Shown here piece after piece: positions 9,970 to 19,872 of a stretch of 64,000 nt of DNA. The stretch lies in the NCBI RefSeq assembly GCF_003259225.1, contig NZ_QHJF01000011.1:1-64000 (forward strand), in the 5' to 3' direction. The translations under genes were made by a program, and so were the position numbers. The stretch is from Marinomonas arctica. GTDB lineage: Bacteria > Pseudomonadota > Gammaproteobacteria > Pseudomonadales > Marinomonadaceae. A model generated the notes under the pieces. That model ran no database searches. It saw nothing but the letters and a program-made list of their open reading frames with translations, and was not told the DNA's origin. The stretch's first letter is position 1, and each line of letters opens with the position of its first letter.

Positions 9970-10540
9970 AATGAGTCACCTCTTTCAATAAACTATCGGT
10001 TGGTGTTATATGATTCCATTGGCCTACAGGGGTGTTTTCTAGTGTATAAGGACCAATGGCATAGCGAATGAGTCTAAGTGTTGGAAAGCCAACCGCGGCT
10101 GTCATTCGACGAACTTGTCGGTTTTTTCCTTCGCGAATTTGCAACGACAACCAGCTAGTGGGAATGTTCTCCCTGTGTCTGACCGCTGGTATTCTTTCCC
10201 AAATATTAGGTTCTACTATGCGTTCAGCATGAGCTGGTTTCGTCAGCCCATCTTTCAGTTCGACACCTTGTTTTAGTTTGTCTAACGCGTCGTCTGATAT
10301 TTCTCCTTCCACTTGAACCCAGTAAGTTTTGGGCAGTTTGAAGTCGGGGGAGGCGATAATATGCTGCAGTGCCCCTTGATTCGTGAGCAGTAATAATCCT
10401 TCCGAGTCAAAGTCTAGCCGCCCAGCAGGGTAAAACTCTGGTATGTCAATATAGTCGGCTAGGGTAGATTTATCGCCTTCAGCAGAAAACTGGCTGAGTA
10501 CTCGAAAGGGTTTGTTAAATAAAATTAAGTTGGAAGACAT
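9830..10540 (-). CDS. rluE: 23S rRNA pseudouridine synthase RluE (U2457) with basic tail
   Basis: 236 residues, an RsuA/RluE-type pseudouridine synthase lacking an S4 domain. The catalytic aspartate is in PAGRLDFDSEGLLLL, and the RNA-binding motif GKNRQVRRM follows at about residues 137-145. E. coli RluE (217 residues) modifies U2457 of 23S rRNA. The last 46 or so residues are an Arg/Lys/Pro-rich, low-complexity tail that lies entirely over the start of nudJ. This tail is probably a secondary extension rather than part of the catalytic fold. Confidence 0.93.
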   Translation of the reverse strand: MSSNLILFNKPFRVLSQFSAEGDKSTLADYIDIPEFYPAGRLDFDSEGLLLLTNQGALQHIIASPDFKLPKTYWVQVEGEISDDALDKLKQGVELKDGLTKPAHAERIVEPNIWERIPAVRHRENIPTSWLSLQIREGKNRQVRRMTAAVGFPTLRLIRYAIGPYTLENTPVGQWNHITPTDSLLKEVTHFEAQRKRKTASPNRRRSGEKGPAFSHGERVAKRPARPKPTSGPRRK

Positions 10541-10590
10541 GGGTGCTATATATGTTTAAGAAGAACGGAAAGCGTAAAAAATACGCGAAA

Positions 10591-10629
10591 AAACACGTAT
10601 CTTACTCCTCGAGTGTGAGGAGTAAGATA
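10591..10629 (-). terminator. Stem-loop, probable terminator of cspD
   Basis: A perfect 13-bp stem (10598-10610 with 10617-10629) with a 6-base loop lies between cspD and rluE. On the minus strand a run of six T residues follows after about five bases (10591-10593 and adjacent). This suggests an imperfect Rho-independent terminator. Confidence 0.6.
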
Positions 10630-10664
10630 GCAAATCCGTAAGAGGATAGCGATGACGTTCTGTT

Positions 10665-10919
10665 TTAAGCGGGCTGGGCTTTTTTGTCGGTGGAATGAGT
10701 ATCCTCTTGTTTCGTTGTTGTGGGATTAATCTCAATGGCGTGTAGGCCCCTTTCCCCAGGCTCAACATTAAATGTTACTGTCTGTCCTGCTTTGAGGGTT
10801 TTATAGCCTTCGACATTGATCGCCGAATAATGAATAAACAAATCTTCATTAAAATCCTCTGAGACAATAAACCCGTAGCCTTTTGCGTTGTTAAACCACT
10901 TCACTGATCCGTGATACAT
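10665..10919 (-). CDS. cspD: Cold-shock domain protein (CspD-like)
   Basis: 84 residues. One cold-shock domain (about residues 1-66) has RNP1 KGYGFI and RNP2 LFIHYS for single-stranded nucleic acid binding. A polar Thr/Lys-rich tail follows. E. coli CspD inhibits replication in stationary phase and lies divergent to clpS, exactly the arrangement here, hence the symbol. The ribosome site AAGGAG precedes the ATG. Assignment among Csp paralogues rests mainly on synteny. Confidence 0.9.
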   Translation of the reverse strand: MYHGSVKWFNNAKGYGFIVSEDFNEDLFIHYSAINVEGYKTLKAGQTVTFNVEPGERGLHAIEINPTTTKQEDTHSTDKKAQPA

Positions 10920-11242
10920 GAGTTACTCCTTACGACTCTGATCGTTGTAAAACGTCTAACCATATGGTTGCCTGCATCATCAAAAATGCGCCATGATGTT
11001 GCTGGGCACCTTAAAAATTCAACCCGAATAGCGTAGATTACTAAATAGGTGCAACTTGTTTGTGTTGGATCAATGCTAGAATTTTAAGCATAAACATTGA
11101 TTGCACATTTAGTTACCCCAATAAAGAGCGTAGAAGCCCTTTTAGGATTTGTAAAATCCAAGTAGCTAAGTGTTGCGTATATAAGTCGTAATGCGTCAAG
11201 TTTGGCAAATTACGTAAAAAATTGTAGCCTCAGAGGCATGGG
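10920..11242. other. Divergent promoter region cspD / clpS
   Basis: 323 bases with no gene. A possible clpS promoter is TTGTTT at 11056-11061 and TAGAAT at 11077-11082, but the spacing is only 15 bases. A short hairpin GGATTT/AAATCC lies near 11146-11160. Nothing else was recognised. Confidence 0.35.
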
Positions 11243-11590
11243 ATGATTGTAGATCAACAAATTAGACTAGTATCAGAAGATGAGCAGCACGGACACTCCA
11301 ATATCGCGATTGCTCCTGAAGAAACAGAATTAAAACCACCTTCCATGTATCAGGTGGTGTTGTTTAATGATGACTATACGCCAATGGATTTTGTCGTGTT
11401 TGTGTTACAGCGTTTTTTTTCTATGGATGGGGAGAAGGCCAAGCAAGTAATGTTAGAAGTGCATACAAAAGGCAAGGGTGTTTGTGGTATTTACCCTTTT
11501 GATATTGCCGAAACCAAAGTCGCAATGGTACAACAGTTCGTGGAACAAAATGAGCACCCCTTAATGTGTGACCTACAAAAGGTCGACTGA
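11243..11590 (+). CDS. clpS: ATP-dependent Clp protease adaptor ClpS
   Basis: 115 residues (E. coli 106). The N-degron-binding core is visible: [14 protein letters not shown], containing the DDxTPM pocket motif, then [20 protein letters not shown]. The acidic, disordered N-terminal extension is typical and is the part that engages ClpA. ClpS delivers proteins with N-terminal Leu, Phe, Trp or Tyr to ClpAP. It starts with ATG at 11243, 20 bases before clpA on the same transcript. Confidence 0.97.
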   Translation: MIVDQQIRLVSEDEQHGHSNIAIAPEETELKPPSMYQVVLFNDDYTPMDFVVFVLQRFFSMDGEKAKQVMLEVHTKGKGVCGIYPFDIAETKVAMVQQFVEQNEHPLMCDLQKVD

Positions 11591-11610
11591 TTCAGAGTGA
11601 GGGAATAGCA

Positions 11611-13866
11611 ATGTTAGATAAAGAACTAGAACAAACCCTGAATATGGCTTTTAAAGCGGCGCGTGATAAGCGCCATGAATTCATGACGGTAGAGCATCTA
11701 TTACTCGCTCTTATTGAAAATGGCGCTGCTTCAAGCGTCCTAAAAGCATGTGGTGTTAATTTAGAAACCTTAAGTCGGGAGCTTGAGGAATTTGTAAACA
11801 GTACAACACCGTTGATTCCAGAAAACGATGATGAGCGTGAAGTGCAGCCTACGTTAGGTTTTCAGCGCGTATTGCAGCGTGCTGTTTTCCATGTTCAGTC
11901 ATCAGGTAAACGAGAAGTGACTGGTGCTAACGTATTGGTGGCTATTTTTAGTGAGCAAGAAAGCCAAACGGTTTACCTATTGAAGCGTCACGGCGTGGCG
12001 CGTATTGATGTGGTTAACTACGTGGCTCATGGTATTTCTAAACTAGGTGACTCTTCCTCGCATGAAGCGGAACACGATGACGAAGCAGACGATTCCGTCG
12101 CGGCGCCGTTGCAAAAGTTTGCGACCAACCTAAACGAAGAAGCCAAAGCTGGGAAAATCGATAAGCTAATTGGTCGAGAATACGAAGTCGAGCGGGTGAT
12201 ACAAACCCTTTCGCGTCGTCGTAAAAATAACCCCTTGCTTGTGGGCGAGTCCGGAGTGGGTAAAACAGCGATTGCTGAGGGCCTAGCAAAACGAATCGTA
12301 GATGGACAGGTTCCTGATGTGATTGCGGATGGCGTTGTTTATTCGCTTGATTTAGGGGCTTTACTCGCAGGCACAAAATATCGTGGGGATTTTGAAAAGC
12401 GTCTTAAACAATTATTAGGCGATTTGAAAAAACTGCCCAACGCTATTTTGTTTATCGATGAAATTCACACCATTATTGGTGCGGGTGCGGCCTCTGGTGG
12501 TGTTATGGATGCCTCCAATTTGCTTAAACCCGTGCTTAGCTCTGGTGGTCTACGCTGTATTGGTTCAACCACTTTCCAAGAGTTTCGCGGTGTGTTTGAA
12601 AAAGACCACGCTTTGGCTCGTCGTTTTCAGAAAATCGACGTCAATGAGCCAAGCGTAGACGATACGTATCAAATTCTGAAAGGCATTATCGGGGCGTTTG
12701 AAGAACATCATAAGGTGAAATATGAAGAGCCTGCTTTGTTGGCAGCGGCAGAATTGGCGCAGCGTTATGTGACCGATCGCCACATGCCAGACAAAGCCAT
12801 TGATGTTATTGACGAGGCGGGTGCTTATCAGCGTTTGCAACCAGAAGGCAAGCGTAAGGCCATTATCACGGTTGCCGATATTGAAGACATCGTTTCTAAG
12901 ATTGCTCGGGTGCCTGTGAGGGCGGTTAACTCTGATGATAGACAAGTGTTGTCTAATTTAGAGCGCAACTTGAAAATGGTGGTGTTTGGACAAGATAAAG
13001 CCATTGATTCTTTGTCCTCAGCGATCAAGTTGTCGCGTGCGGGATTGAAAGCAGAGCAAAAACCAATTGGTTCTTTCCTCATGGCTGGGCCAACGGGCGT
13101 CGGTAAAACCGAAGTCACTAAGCAACTTGCTAAACAGTTGGGCTTGGAGTTAATTCGTTTTGATATGTCGGAATATATGGAACGACATGCGGTGTCTCGC
13201 TTGATCGGCGCTCCTCCAGGTTATGTGGGGTTTGATCAAGGCGGTTTGTTAACGGAAGCCGTGACTAAGAACCCACACAGTGTGGTGTTGTTGGATGAAA
13301 TTGAAAAAGCGCACCCAGAAGTCTTTAACTTGCTGTTGCAGGTAATGGATCACGGTACTTTGACCGATAACAACGGGCGTAAGGCGGATTTCCGCAACGT
13401 GATCTTAGTGATGACATCGAATGCGGGAGCAGAAGAATTAGCGCGTCGTTCGATAGGCTTCTCGAGTCAAGATAACTCTACCGATGGCATGGAAGTGATT
13501 AATCGCACGTTCACACCTGAATTTAGAAACCGTCTTGATGCGGTGATTCAATTCCAGCAGTTAGACGAACGCATTATCTTTAATGTCGTGGATAAGTTCT
13601 TGGTGGAGCTGCAGGCTCAATTGGATCCTAAAGGCGTCTTGTTGGAGGTCTCAGACACCGCCAGAGGCTGGTTAGCAAACAAAGGCTACGATCGTCAAAT
13701 GGGCGCACGTCCAATGGCTAGGGTCATTCAAGAGCATCTGAAAAAGCCGTTAGCGGATAAGATACTGTTTGGTGATCTGCATGAAGGTGGTCATGTTAAA
13801 GTGGCTTTGGATGAGAAAAGTGATGAACTGAAATTCGAAGTGATCAAAGAAGAGGTGGTTCATTAA
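11611..13866 (+). CDS. clpA: ATP-dependent Clp protease ATP-binding subunit ClpA
   Basis: 751 residues (E. coli 758). Domains in order: an N-domain double repeat (about 1-145), AAA-1 with Walker [10 protein letters not shown], a short linker, and AAA-2 with Walker [10 protein letters not shown], Walker [10 protein letters not shown] and the C-terminal D2-small domain. The ClpP-docking tripeptide IGF is in [10 protein letters not shown]. It unfolds substrates and threads them into ClpP. The ribosome site GAGGGAATAGCA is well placed. It is co-transcribed with clpS; downstream are tandem REP-like repeats and a terminator. Confidence 0.97.
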   Translation: MLDKELEQTLNMAFKAARDKRHEFMTVEHLLLALIENGAASSVLKACGVNLETLSRELEEFVNSTTPLIPENDDEREVQPTLGFQRVLQRAVFHVQSSGKREVTGANVLVAIFSEQESQTVYLLKRHGVARIDVVNYVAHGISKLGDSSSHEAEHDDEADDSVAAPLQKFATNLNEEAKAGKIDKLIGREYEVERVIQTLSRRRKNNPLLVGESGVGKTAIAEGLAKRIVDGQVPDVIADGVVYSLDLGALLAGTKYRGDFEKRLKQLLGDLKKLPNAILFIDEIHTIIGAGAASGGVMDASNLLKPVLSSGGLRCIGSTTFQEFRGVFEKDHALARRFQKIDVNEPSVDDTYQILKGIIGAFEEHHKVKYEEPALLAAAELAQRYVTDRHMPDKAIDVIDEAGAYQRLQPEGKRKAIITVADIEDIVSKIARVPVRAVNSDDRQVLSNLERNLKMVVFGQDKAIDSLSSAIKLSRAGLKAEQKPIGSFLMAGPTGVGKTEVTKQLAKQLGLELIRFDMSEYMERHAVSRLIGAPPGYVGFDQGGLLTEAVTKNPHSVVLLDEIEKAHPEVFNLLLQVMDHGTLTDNNGRKADFRNVILVMTSNAGAEELARRSIGFSSQDNSTDGMEVINRTFTPEFRNRLDAVIQFQQLDERIIFNVVDKFLVELQAQLDPKGVLLEVSDTARGWLANKGYDRQMGARPMARVIQEHLKKPLADKILFGDLHEGGHVKVALDEKSDELKFEVIKEEVVH

Positions 13867-13894
13867 ACGGTCACAAAACGAATTCTATTGAGCT

Positions 13895-14089
13895 TGTAGG
13901 TTGCGCTTTAGCGCGTCAAGGTTTTTAGTTTGGTGTTATCGGGCTTTTGACGGCCTAAAGGCCGACCTACATGGGATTGGTTTTTAGTTTGGTGTTATCA
14001 GGCTTTTGACGGCCTAAAGGCCGACCTACATGGGATTGGTTTTTGGTTTGGTGTTATCGGGCTTTTGACGGCCTAAAGGCCGACCTACA
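13895..14089. repeat. REP-like array, locus 2: one full pair plus tandem 59-bp units
   Basis: A full pair at 13895-13971 contains GCGC-TTTA-GCGC and CGGCC-TAAA-GGCCG hairpins. The segment from 13921 onward repeats with a 59-base period: 13921-13979, 13980-14038 and 14039-14089. The copies differ at only a few positions. The array lies between the clpA stop and the shared terminator, filling most of the 307-base clpA/infA gap. Confidence 0.85.
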
Positions 14090-14103
14090 GGTATTAGAGA
14101 CAT

Positions 14104-14132
14104 AAAAAAACCGGACTCAGTCCGGTTTTTTT
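14104..14132. terminator. Bidirectional terminator between clpA and infA
   Basis: A 7-bp stem ACCGGAC/GTCCGGT with a 3-base loop is flanked by seven A residues (14104-14110) and seven T residues, so it works in both directions. The flanking genes converge here. Confidence 0.9.
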
Positions 14133-14173
14133 ATGTCATCGATTTAAGTAGGCCGATTGAAGGCTACTTAATA

Positions 14174-14392
14174 TTAACGAGCACGGTACACGATACGGCC
14201 TTTTGAAAGATCGTATGGTGTTAACTCAACTTTTACCTTATCGCCAGTCAAAATACGAATGTAGTTTTTACGCATTTTTCCAGAGATATGAGCAATTACA
14301 ACGTGTCCGTTTTCTAATTCGACACGGAACATGGTATTAGGCAACGTATCAATGATAGTGCCCTCCATTTCTAAGCCTTCTTCTTTTGCCAC
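14174..14392 (-). CDS. infA: Translation initiation factor IF-1
   Basis: 72 residues, the canonical length, a single S1-type OB fold. Segments include [24 protein letters not shown] and [19 protein letters not shown], nearly invariant in bacteria. IF-1 binds the A site of the 30S subunit during initiation. The start is GTG at 14392 (MAKEEG), with AGGA 8 bases upstream. The leader contains a 12-bp perfect stem-loop, listed separately. Its convergent position with clpA is conserved; the arginyltransferase gene that I recall beside it in Pseudomonas is missing. Confidence 0.97.
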   Translation of the reverse strand: MAKEEGLEMEGTIIDTLPNTMFRVELENGHVVIAHISGKMRKNYIRILTGDKVKVELTPYDLSKGRIVYRAR

Positions 14393-14426
14393 AATAAGTG
14401 TCCTATGGTGTTAATACTTACATTTA

Positions 14427-14463
14427 GAGAGCTTTGCACGACTTAACGTCCTGCAAAGCTCTC
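14427..14463 (-). promoter_or_regulatory. 12-bp perfect stem-loop in the infA leader
   Basis: GAGAGCTTTGCA at 14427-14438 pairs perfectly with 14452-14463 across a 13-base loop. It ends about 34 bases upstream of the infA start and has no T tract. It is either a leader structure of infA mRNA or a weak aat terminator; the sequence does not decide. Confidence 0.5.
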
Positions 14464-14583
14464 ATTTAGTAGGCGCCGCTGTTACAGTGTGTCGCGCTAC
14501 TTTTGTCAGTTTAGTGCTGCTTTTTATCGGTTAGGCACTAATTATCACGTGCATTAAGCAACGCCTGAATTTTGATCGAGCGT

Positions 14584-14612
14584 ATTTTGCCTAAAAACGC
14601 AGCGTAAGGCAA
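14584..14612 (-). promoter_or_regulatory. Possible sigma-70 promoter for infA
   Basis: On the minus strand, TTGCCT (14607-14612) and CAAAAT (14584-14589) are separated by 17 bases, each matching 4 of 6 consensus positions. It lies downstream of the aat stop and about 190 bases before infA. The evidence is weak. Confidence 0.25.
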
Positions 14613-14657
14613 ACCTAGTTGTGCGCTTATCGCCTCTATTTTTAGTGATCCTCTTGC

Positions 14658-15437
14658 TTAAATGCGTTGTTTTTGTGTTTTTTGCCCCAGTTGAATGAGT
14701 GCTGGGTTGGTTGTTGTGGCGGGTATGAGTTGCTCCAATTGTTTTGAAAACACTTCTCGCTCGATTAATTTGGCACCCAGCGAAAGCAAATGCTTTGATT
14801 CGACTTGGCAATCGATGAGTTCGATATGGCAGTTTTGTGCGAGTTCGCAAAAAAGCTTTAGGGCCACTTTTGAGGCGTTGGGAACCAGCGAAAACATGGA
14901 TTCGCCAAAGAACATGTTCCCCATCGCGATGCCGTAAAAACCCCCAATAAGTGTTTCATTTTGCCATATTTCAATGGAGTGGGCGTAGCCCAATTTATGC
15001 AACTTTTGATAAGCGGTTTTGATGTCTTTTGATATCCACGTTCCTTCTTTGTTGACCCTTAACCCCGCGCAATGATTGATCACGGCAGAGAAATCTTGGT
15101 TTATTGAAAAAAACCATTGCTCATGCTTTGACGCGGTTTGGTCTATTTTTTTAAGGGCTTTTTTGAGTGATTTTGAAAGATGGAAATCGGCGGGTTTTAG
15201 TACGCATCGCTGTCTAGGATGCCACCATAGAATAGGGTCTGGATCACTGAACCATGGGAAAAACCCTTTGCTGTATAAATGGATTAATCGCGTGGTAGAT
15301 AGGTCTCCTCCAATGGCTGATAAGCCCTCAGGGTCTTGTAATGCTTTGCTTGGATTTGGTGTGTCGTAGGGCGACTCGGTGAGTAAAACGAGCTCTTGTG
15401 TGTCATCGGTATCTGAATCGGTGGTAGAGGTTTGCAT
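14658..15437 (-). CDS. aat: Leucyl/phenylalanyl-tRNA-protein transferase
   Basis: 259 residues (E. coli 234; a longer N-terminus here). It transfers Leu or Phe from aminoacyl-tRNA to N-terminal Lys or Arg, creating N-degrons for ClpS/ClpAP. The family core is plain: GLSAIGGDLSTTRLIHLYSKGFFPWFSDPDPILWWHPRQRCVL (about 39-81), GGFYGIAMGNMFFGESMFS and LIDCQVESKHLLSLGA. The C-terminus runs on with a Gln/Lys tail. It forms a functional group with clpS and clpA nearby. An ate/bpt gene does not accompany it. Confidence 0.96.
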   Translation of the reverse strand: MQTSTTDSDTDDTQELVLLTESPYDTPNPSKALQDPEGLSAIGGDLSTTRLIHLYSKGFFPWFSDPDPILWWHPRQRCVLKPADFHLSKSLKKALKKIDQTASKHEQWFFSINQDFSAVINHCAGLRVNKEGTWISKDIKTAYQKLHKLGYAHSIEIWQNETLIGGFYGIAMGNMFFGESMFSLVPNASKVALKLFCELAQNCHIELIDCQVESKHLLSLGAKLIEREVFSKQLEQLIPATTTNPALIQLGQKTQKQRI

Positions 15438-16008
15438 AGGGTGAGGATTATCCTGATGGATCTCGTTTTACAGCATTGTGTGGTGAGTATTTATTAAAAC
15501 GACCGACGAAAAAAAAGTCTATGAAAAAAAACCTTAAAAGCGCATAAAAAAATTAAAGAAATAAGTTTCCGATCCGTTAAATAGGATAAGTGGGTCGAAT
15601 TAAGTAAAAAAAAATATTAGACTTGCGACTTGCTGACACAATCTCATGCTCAATTGATTGAACTGTGCATGAATAAACGAAAAAAAATGTTCTTCGTTGT
15701 CTTTATTGGGTGTTTTTTGTCCAAAAAAGGCTTCAAGATGAAAAAAAAAAGAAAAAAAGTGCAAGGAATGCTTGACCGATAATAGAAAACTTGGTTTTAA
15801 TCAATGCATTCCATAACAGTAATTCGAAAGCATAATCGAATGCAGTATTGGGAATTAAGATAACTGGCTTTTTTGGCAATTGTCACAAAAGTGAAATCGA
15901 TCGGTTTTAAGATACATGAGTCGTTGATTTAGCAACGTTTCTTGGTTTGACGAAAATCTATCAATAGGTCTACAAGGCCACACAATATAATATAAAGGGG
16001 AATCTTGA
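15438..16008. other. Long A-rich region upstream of the porin-like gene
   Basis: 571 bases without a convincing gene, rich in A runs (A7-A10) and AT-rich overall. Short inverted repeats occur, including TCATGC...GCATGA near 15643-15672 and GCATTC...GAATGC near 15806-15843. It probably holds a long 5' leader and promoter for the outer-membrane protein gene. An unrecognised small RNA is possible but not demonstrated. Confidence 0.45.
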
Positions 16009-16890
16009 ATGAAAGCGATTAAACTTGCTTCTGTGTTTGCAGTATCTGCTGTTGCGGCTGCTGTTTCTACTGCCACTTTCGCTGCTGATGCCATCATTAC
16101 TGGTGAAGCTGGTGTTGAGTATGTTTCTTACAATAGCAGCGCAAATATGAATGATGCTGCTGACGGTACTGGTCTTGGCGAGCTAGAATTGCACGTTGAT
16201 ACTGGTCTTGTTTACGCTGAGCTTGAGTTCAAAACAACTGATGACAGCGAAACCGGTTACGGAAACGACGAAGCCGTTAAAATTGGCATCGAGAAATTGT
16301 ATGTTAAGCAAGGTGCCGTGTCTTTTGGTCGCTTTGATGGCTCAGTAGCAACTGGTTCTTTCTACGGCATGGATGAGATTTTCGATGGTGTAGACCTAGT
16401 AACGAGTGCAAAAAATGATACTGATAACACTGGCGTTCGTTACAAAGTAACGCCTGAGTTGACAATTGCTCTAGAAGCTACTTCTCCAACTGCAGCAGAA
16501 GATTCTGAAGTGGGTGTTGCTGCGTCTTACAAAAAAGACTTCGGCTTCATCAAAGCAGGTATCTCTGGTGGCGCTGTAGGCGATGCTAACGCAGCAAACG
16601 TAGGTATTCAGACAGTATCTGGTCCTTTCACTGTGTCTTTGAACTACGGTGTGGGCGAGAAAGGCGCGACAGGCCAAACTGATGTTGAGCAAATGACCTC
16701 TTCGATTGCTCTTGCTGCGACTGATGCTTTGACTTTCACTCTAGAATACTCAAATGATCTAGAAGCAGAGCAAGATGGCACTTACTTCATCGGTGAGTTG
16801 GCTTCTGGTGACTTGACTTACTACGTGAAAAACTACAACGGTGATTTGACTGTTGAACGTACTATTGTTGGTGTAAAAACTTTCTTCTAA
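16009..16890 (+). CDS. Porin-like outer-membrane beta-barrel protein
   Basis: 293 residues. A signal peptide at about residues 1-25 has two lysines, an Ala/Val-rich core and cleavage near TFA/AD. The mature part is rich in Gly, Asp, Thr and alternating hydrophobic strands such as GLVYAELEFKT and LTFTLEYSND. It ends in phenylalanine, the recognition residue for BAM insertion. Segments like VKIGIEKLYVKQGAVSFGRFDG resemble general porins of marine gammaproteobacteria. Strong GGGGA ribosome site. Substrate unknown. A terminator follows, so it is monocistronic. It occupies the place between aat and ftsK where I recall trxB in Pseudomonas. Confidence 0.88.
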   Translation: MKAIKLASVFAVSAVAAAVSTATFAADAIITGEAGVEYVSYNSSANMNDAADGTGLGELELHVDTGLVYAELEFKTTDDSETGYGNDEAVKIGIEKLYVKQGAVSFGRFDGSVATGSFYGMDEIFDGVDLVTSAKNDTDNTGVRYKVTPELTIALEATSPTAAEDSEVGVAASYKKDFGFIKAGISGGAVGDANAANVGIQTVSGPFTVSLNYGVGEKGATGQTDVEQMTSSIALAATDALTFTLEYSNDLEAEQDGTYFIGELASGDLTYYVKNYNGDLTVERTIVGVKTFF

Positions 16891-16946
16891 GATTTTTCTT
16901 TACAAGGCTTTTTCAATCAGAGAAAGCCTTTCTTAGTAAAAGCGAA

Positions 16947-16973
16947 AGCCAGCCCTTTGGGTTGGCTTTTTTT
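16947..16973 (+). terminator. Rho-independent terminator of the porin-like gene
   Basis: The stem AGCCAGCCC/GGGTTGGCT has one G-T pair and a 3-base loop, followed by seven T residues. Confidence 0.88.
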
Positions 16974-17052
16974 ATGGTAAGCTTAGCCAACTTGTGGCTC
17001 CGCTGGATGGAGTGTGGTTTGTTTTGATTAGCATAAGATAGGAAGGCGCGTT

Positions 17053-19806
17053 TTGTCAGAAGAAATGAGTGAGTCGGTACGATCACCAATTTGGGAATTG
17101 TTTGCCAAACAAGCGGCGTTTATTGCCGCTTTGCTAATGTTGTTTTTTTTCGCGTTGGCAACGTATTCTTATAGCCCTCAAGATGCGGGTTGGTTTTATT
17201 CCGGTAGTGGTGGTGCTATCCAAAACTCTATGGGCCCCATTGGCGCGGTTATTGCGGATTTGGTGTCGGGTTTTTTTGGTTCTTTGTTTTATTCTTTACC
17301 TCCGCTGTTTATTTGGGTGGCTATTATTCTATGGCGTAACCCCCATTCTTTATTGCCGCTTAATAATGCGCTGCTTTGCACTATTGGTAGCATTTTGTAT
17401 TTATCCTTTGGTTCTGTGTTGTGTTTTTTGCACACAGTGGGGGAATACTCATTGCAATACGGATCCGGTGGCATATTGGGCCGCGGTCTGGGGACATTGC
17501 TGTATGGCTTTATAGGTTACGACGGTGCCACGTTGGTGAGTTTAGCCTTAGTTGTTTTATCTTTTACCCTGTTGGCTCAATTGCATTGGCTGCATTTAAT
17601 GGATCGCCTTGGTGAGAGTGCTTATAAAATGGTGGTCTTTATCCGTCATAAGTGGGCTGACCGTCAAGAGGCAAAATCGACTCAACGTGCCGAAATGGCC
17701 GATTTGTTTGTGGATGAGGTGGAAGTTGAAGAGCCAGCCATTGTTCGTAAACGAAGAAAGGCGGCGACTGAGCCGTCAATAAATACCGTACCGTCCGATG
17801 GACATGCCAAAACGGATCCCTTATTTGAGGACGTTCGCATTGACAGCGAGCATTATGACGATGGCGGGCAAGCTAAAAAATTCAAGTTTCGTCTGCCTGC
17901 GTTGTTTTCGCGTTCAAAAGCTGCCAACACAGAAGACGCCCCAAGTGATGTGGTGACGGTTCATGAGGAGCCAGAGTTTAGTGGTCTAGATGATTTATCT
18001 ATCCATGACGATGATATTCAGTTTGGTGACACGCTGTATATTGAGGAGTCGTGGGACGATCCTAGAGAGAGTGCAGCACAACACAAGGCAATGGCTCCCA
18101 AGCAGCCCCCGGTGAGCAAGCCAGTTGCATGGGAAGACGAACAAGATGAGATGACGTTTGGTATTTCGAAAGAACAAGCCGACGCTAAGTTGTTTCAGCA
18201 CGATAGTGAAGACATGGTTCCCCCTGCACATAAACCCGCGTTTCGTACATTGTCTGAAGCTAAGCAGTTGGATTCGCTGGGTGGGCCTTATGCGGATGAA
18301 GTGGAAAACAAAAGAAAGGTAGAAACCTATTCGTTGCCAGATCGTTCGGTATTGACCACGCCTAAGCCCAAGCAGGGTGGTTACTCAGAAGACGAACTGT
18401 TGGCTTTGTCCGAGTTGTTGGAGCAGCGTCTTCAGGACTTTGGGGTGAAAGCCGATGTGGTGGAAGTGAATCCAGGTCCGGTGATTACGCGTTTTGAAAT
18501 CCAGCCTGCACCGGGTGTAAAAGTGTCTCGTATTACCAATTTGGCGAAAGATCTTGCGCGTTCGTTAAGTGTGATGAGTGTGCGCGTGGTTGAAGTGATT
18601 GCGGGTAAATCCACCATAGGCATAGAGATTCCGAATCAGGTTCGCGACACCGTTTATTTTTCAGAGGTGATTAATTGCGAGGCCTATGATAGATCCTCTT
18701 CGCCCCTGACATTGTCGTTAGGTCACGATATTTCTGGTGAGCCTGTTGTGGTCGATCTTGCCAAAATGCCCCATGTGCTGGTTGCTGGTACGACAGGGTC
18801 AGGTAAATCGGTTGGTGTGAACGCCATGATTCTGAGTATGCTACTCAAATCCACTCCGGATGAAGTGCGTATGATCATGGTGGACCCGAAAATGTTGGAA
18901 TTGTCCATTTACGAAGGCATTCCTCATCTTTTGACCCCTGTTATCACAGACATGAAAGACGCTGCTAACGGGTTGCGCTGGTCTGTCGATGAGATGGAGC
19001 GTCGTTATAAGCTGATGTCCAAGTTAGGGGTGCGAAATATTGCGGGTTATAACAAGAAGGTCCGTGATGCGATTGAAGCAGGTAAACCCATTCAAGACCC
19101 ATTATGGCAGCCTGAGATGGCCATGTTTTCAGAAGACGGTGTAGCGCGTACCGTGCCCCATTTAGAGCCTTTGCCTTACATTGTTATCATCGTTGATGAG
19201 TTTGCTGACATGATGATGATAGTGGGCAAAAAAGTAGAAGAGTTGATTGCGCGAATTGCTCAAAAAGCCCGTGCGGCAGGCATTCATTTAATCTTGGCGA
19301 CTCAGCGCCCTTCGGTAGACGTTATTACGGGTTTGATTAAAGCCAACATTCCAACTCGTATGGCGTTTCAGGTGTCGTCAAAAATAGACTCACGAACCAT
19401 TCTTGATCAGGGTGGTGCGGATCAGCTGCTGGGTATGGGGGATATGTTGTATCTTCCTGCTGGTTTGCCAACGCCAATTCGAGTGCATGGTGCCTTTGTT
19501 TCCGATGAAGAGGTGCATGCGGTGGTGGAAGAGTGGAAACAGCGAGGGGAGCCAGACTACATTCAAGATGTGGTGGTGAACCCAGAAGATCTGATGTCAG
19601 GAGAGGATAGTGAAGATAAAGACGCACTTTATGACGAAGCCGTGAAAATTGTCATTGAAACGCGTAAAGCCTCTATTTCCTCTATTCAACGTCGTCTTAA
19701 AATAGGGTACAACAGGGCGGCTAATTTGGTTGAGTCTATGGAGGCGGCGGGCTTAGTTGGACCAATGGGAACCAATGGTCAGCGTGATATTTTGATTCCA
19801 GAATAA
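17053..19806 (+). CDS. ftsK: DNA translocase FtsK
   Basis: 917 residues, longer than my recollection of the Pseudomonas form and shorter than E. coli (1329). Four N-terminal membrane segments (about residues 17-195) anchor it at the septum. A charged linker runs to about 420, followed by the RecA-like motor with Walker [11 protein letters not shown] and Walker [14 protein letters not shown]. The winged-helix gamma domain (about 850-917: [26 protein letters not shown]) recognises KOPS sites and activates XerCD. It moves sister chromosome ends at division. The TTG start is supported by AGGAAGG 7 bases upstream; an in-frame ATG lies four codons later. Followed by lolA. Confidence 0.97.
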   Translation: MSEEMSESVRSPIWELFAKQAAFIAALLMLFFFALATYSYSPQDAGWFYSGSGGAIQNSMGPIGAVIADLVSGFFGSLFYSLPPLFIWVAIILWRNPHSLLPLNNALLCTIGSILYLSFGSVLCFLHTVGEYSLQYGSGGILGRGLGTLLYGFIGYDGATLVSLALVVLSFTLLAQLHWLHLMDRLGESAYKMVVFIRHKWADRQEAKSTQRAEMADLFVDEVEVEEPAIVRKRRKAATEPSINTVPSDGHAKTDPLFEDVRIDSEHYDDGGQAKKFKFRLPALFSRSKAANTEDAPSDVVTVHEEPEFSGLDDLSIHDDDIQFGDTLYIEESWDDPRESAAQHKAMAPKQPPVSKPVAWEDEQDEMTFGISKEQADAKLFQHDSEDMVPPAHKPAFRTLSEAKQLDSLGGPYADEVENKRKVETYSLPDRSVLTTPKPKQGGYSEDELLALSELLEQRLQDFGVKADVVEVNPGPVITRFEIQPAPGVKVSRITNLAKDLARSLSVMSVRVVEVIAGKSTIGIEIPNQVRDTVYFSEVINCEAYDRSSSPLTLSLGHDISGEPVVVDLAKMPHVLVAGTTGSGKSVGVNAMILSMLLKSTPDEVRMIMVDPKMLELSIYEGIPHLLTPVITDMKDAANGLRWSVDEMERRYKLMSKLGVRNIAGYNKKVRDAIEAGKPIQDPLWQPEMAMFSEDGVARTVPHLEPLPYIVIIVDEFADMMMIVGKKVEELIARIAQKARAAGIHLILATQRPSVDVITGLIKANIPTRMAFQVSSKIDSRTILDQGGADQLLGMGDMLYLPAGLPTPIRVHGAFVSDEEVHAVVEEWKQRGEPDYIQDVVVNPEDLMSGEDSEDKDALYDEAVKIVIETRKASISSIQRRLKIGYNRAANLVESMEAAGLVGPMGTNGQRDILIPE

Positions 19807-19872
19807 AAGCGTCAATTTGGTGTTCTTGTATTGTGGGGCATTACCTTTTTAATGTGTTAGTGGAGAGTCATT

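Noticed and set aside
10556-10768. 70-residue minus-strand frame overlapping the cspD 3' end
   Set aside because: It lies mostly over cspD in another frame and over the terminator stem, lacks a ribosome site and has low-complexity composition.
14554-14850. 98-residue minus-strand frame spanning the end of aat, examined as an ate remnant
   Set aside because: It is a frame shadow of aat rich in Arg/Thr, with no arginyltransferase motif.
15855-16097. 80-residue minus-strand frame over the porin leader and signal peptide
   Set aside because: It is antisense to the strongly supported porin N-terminus, with no ribosome site or recognisable product.
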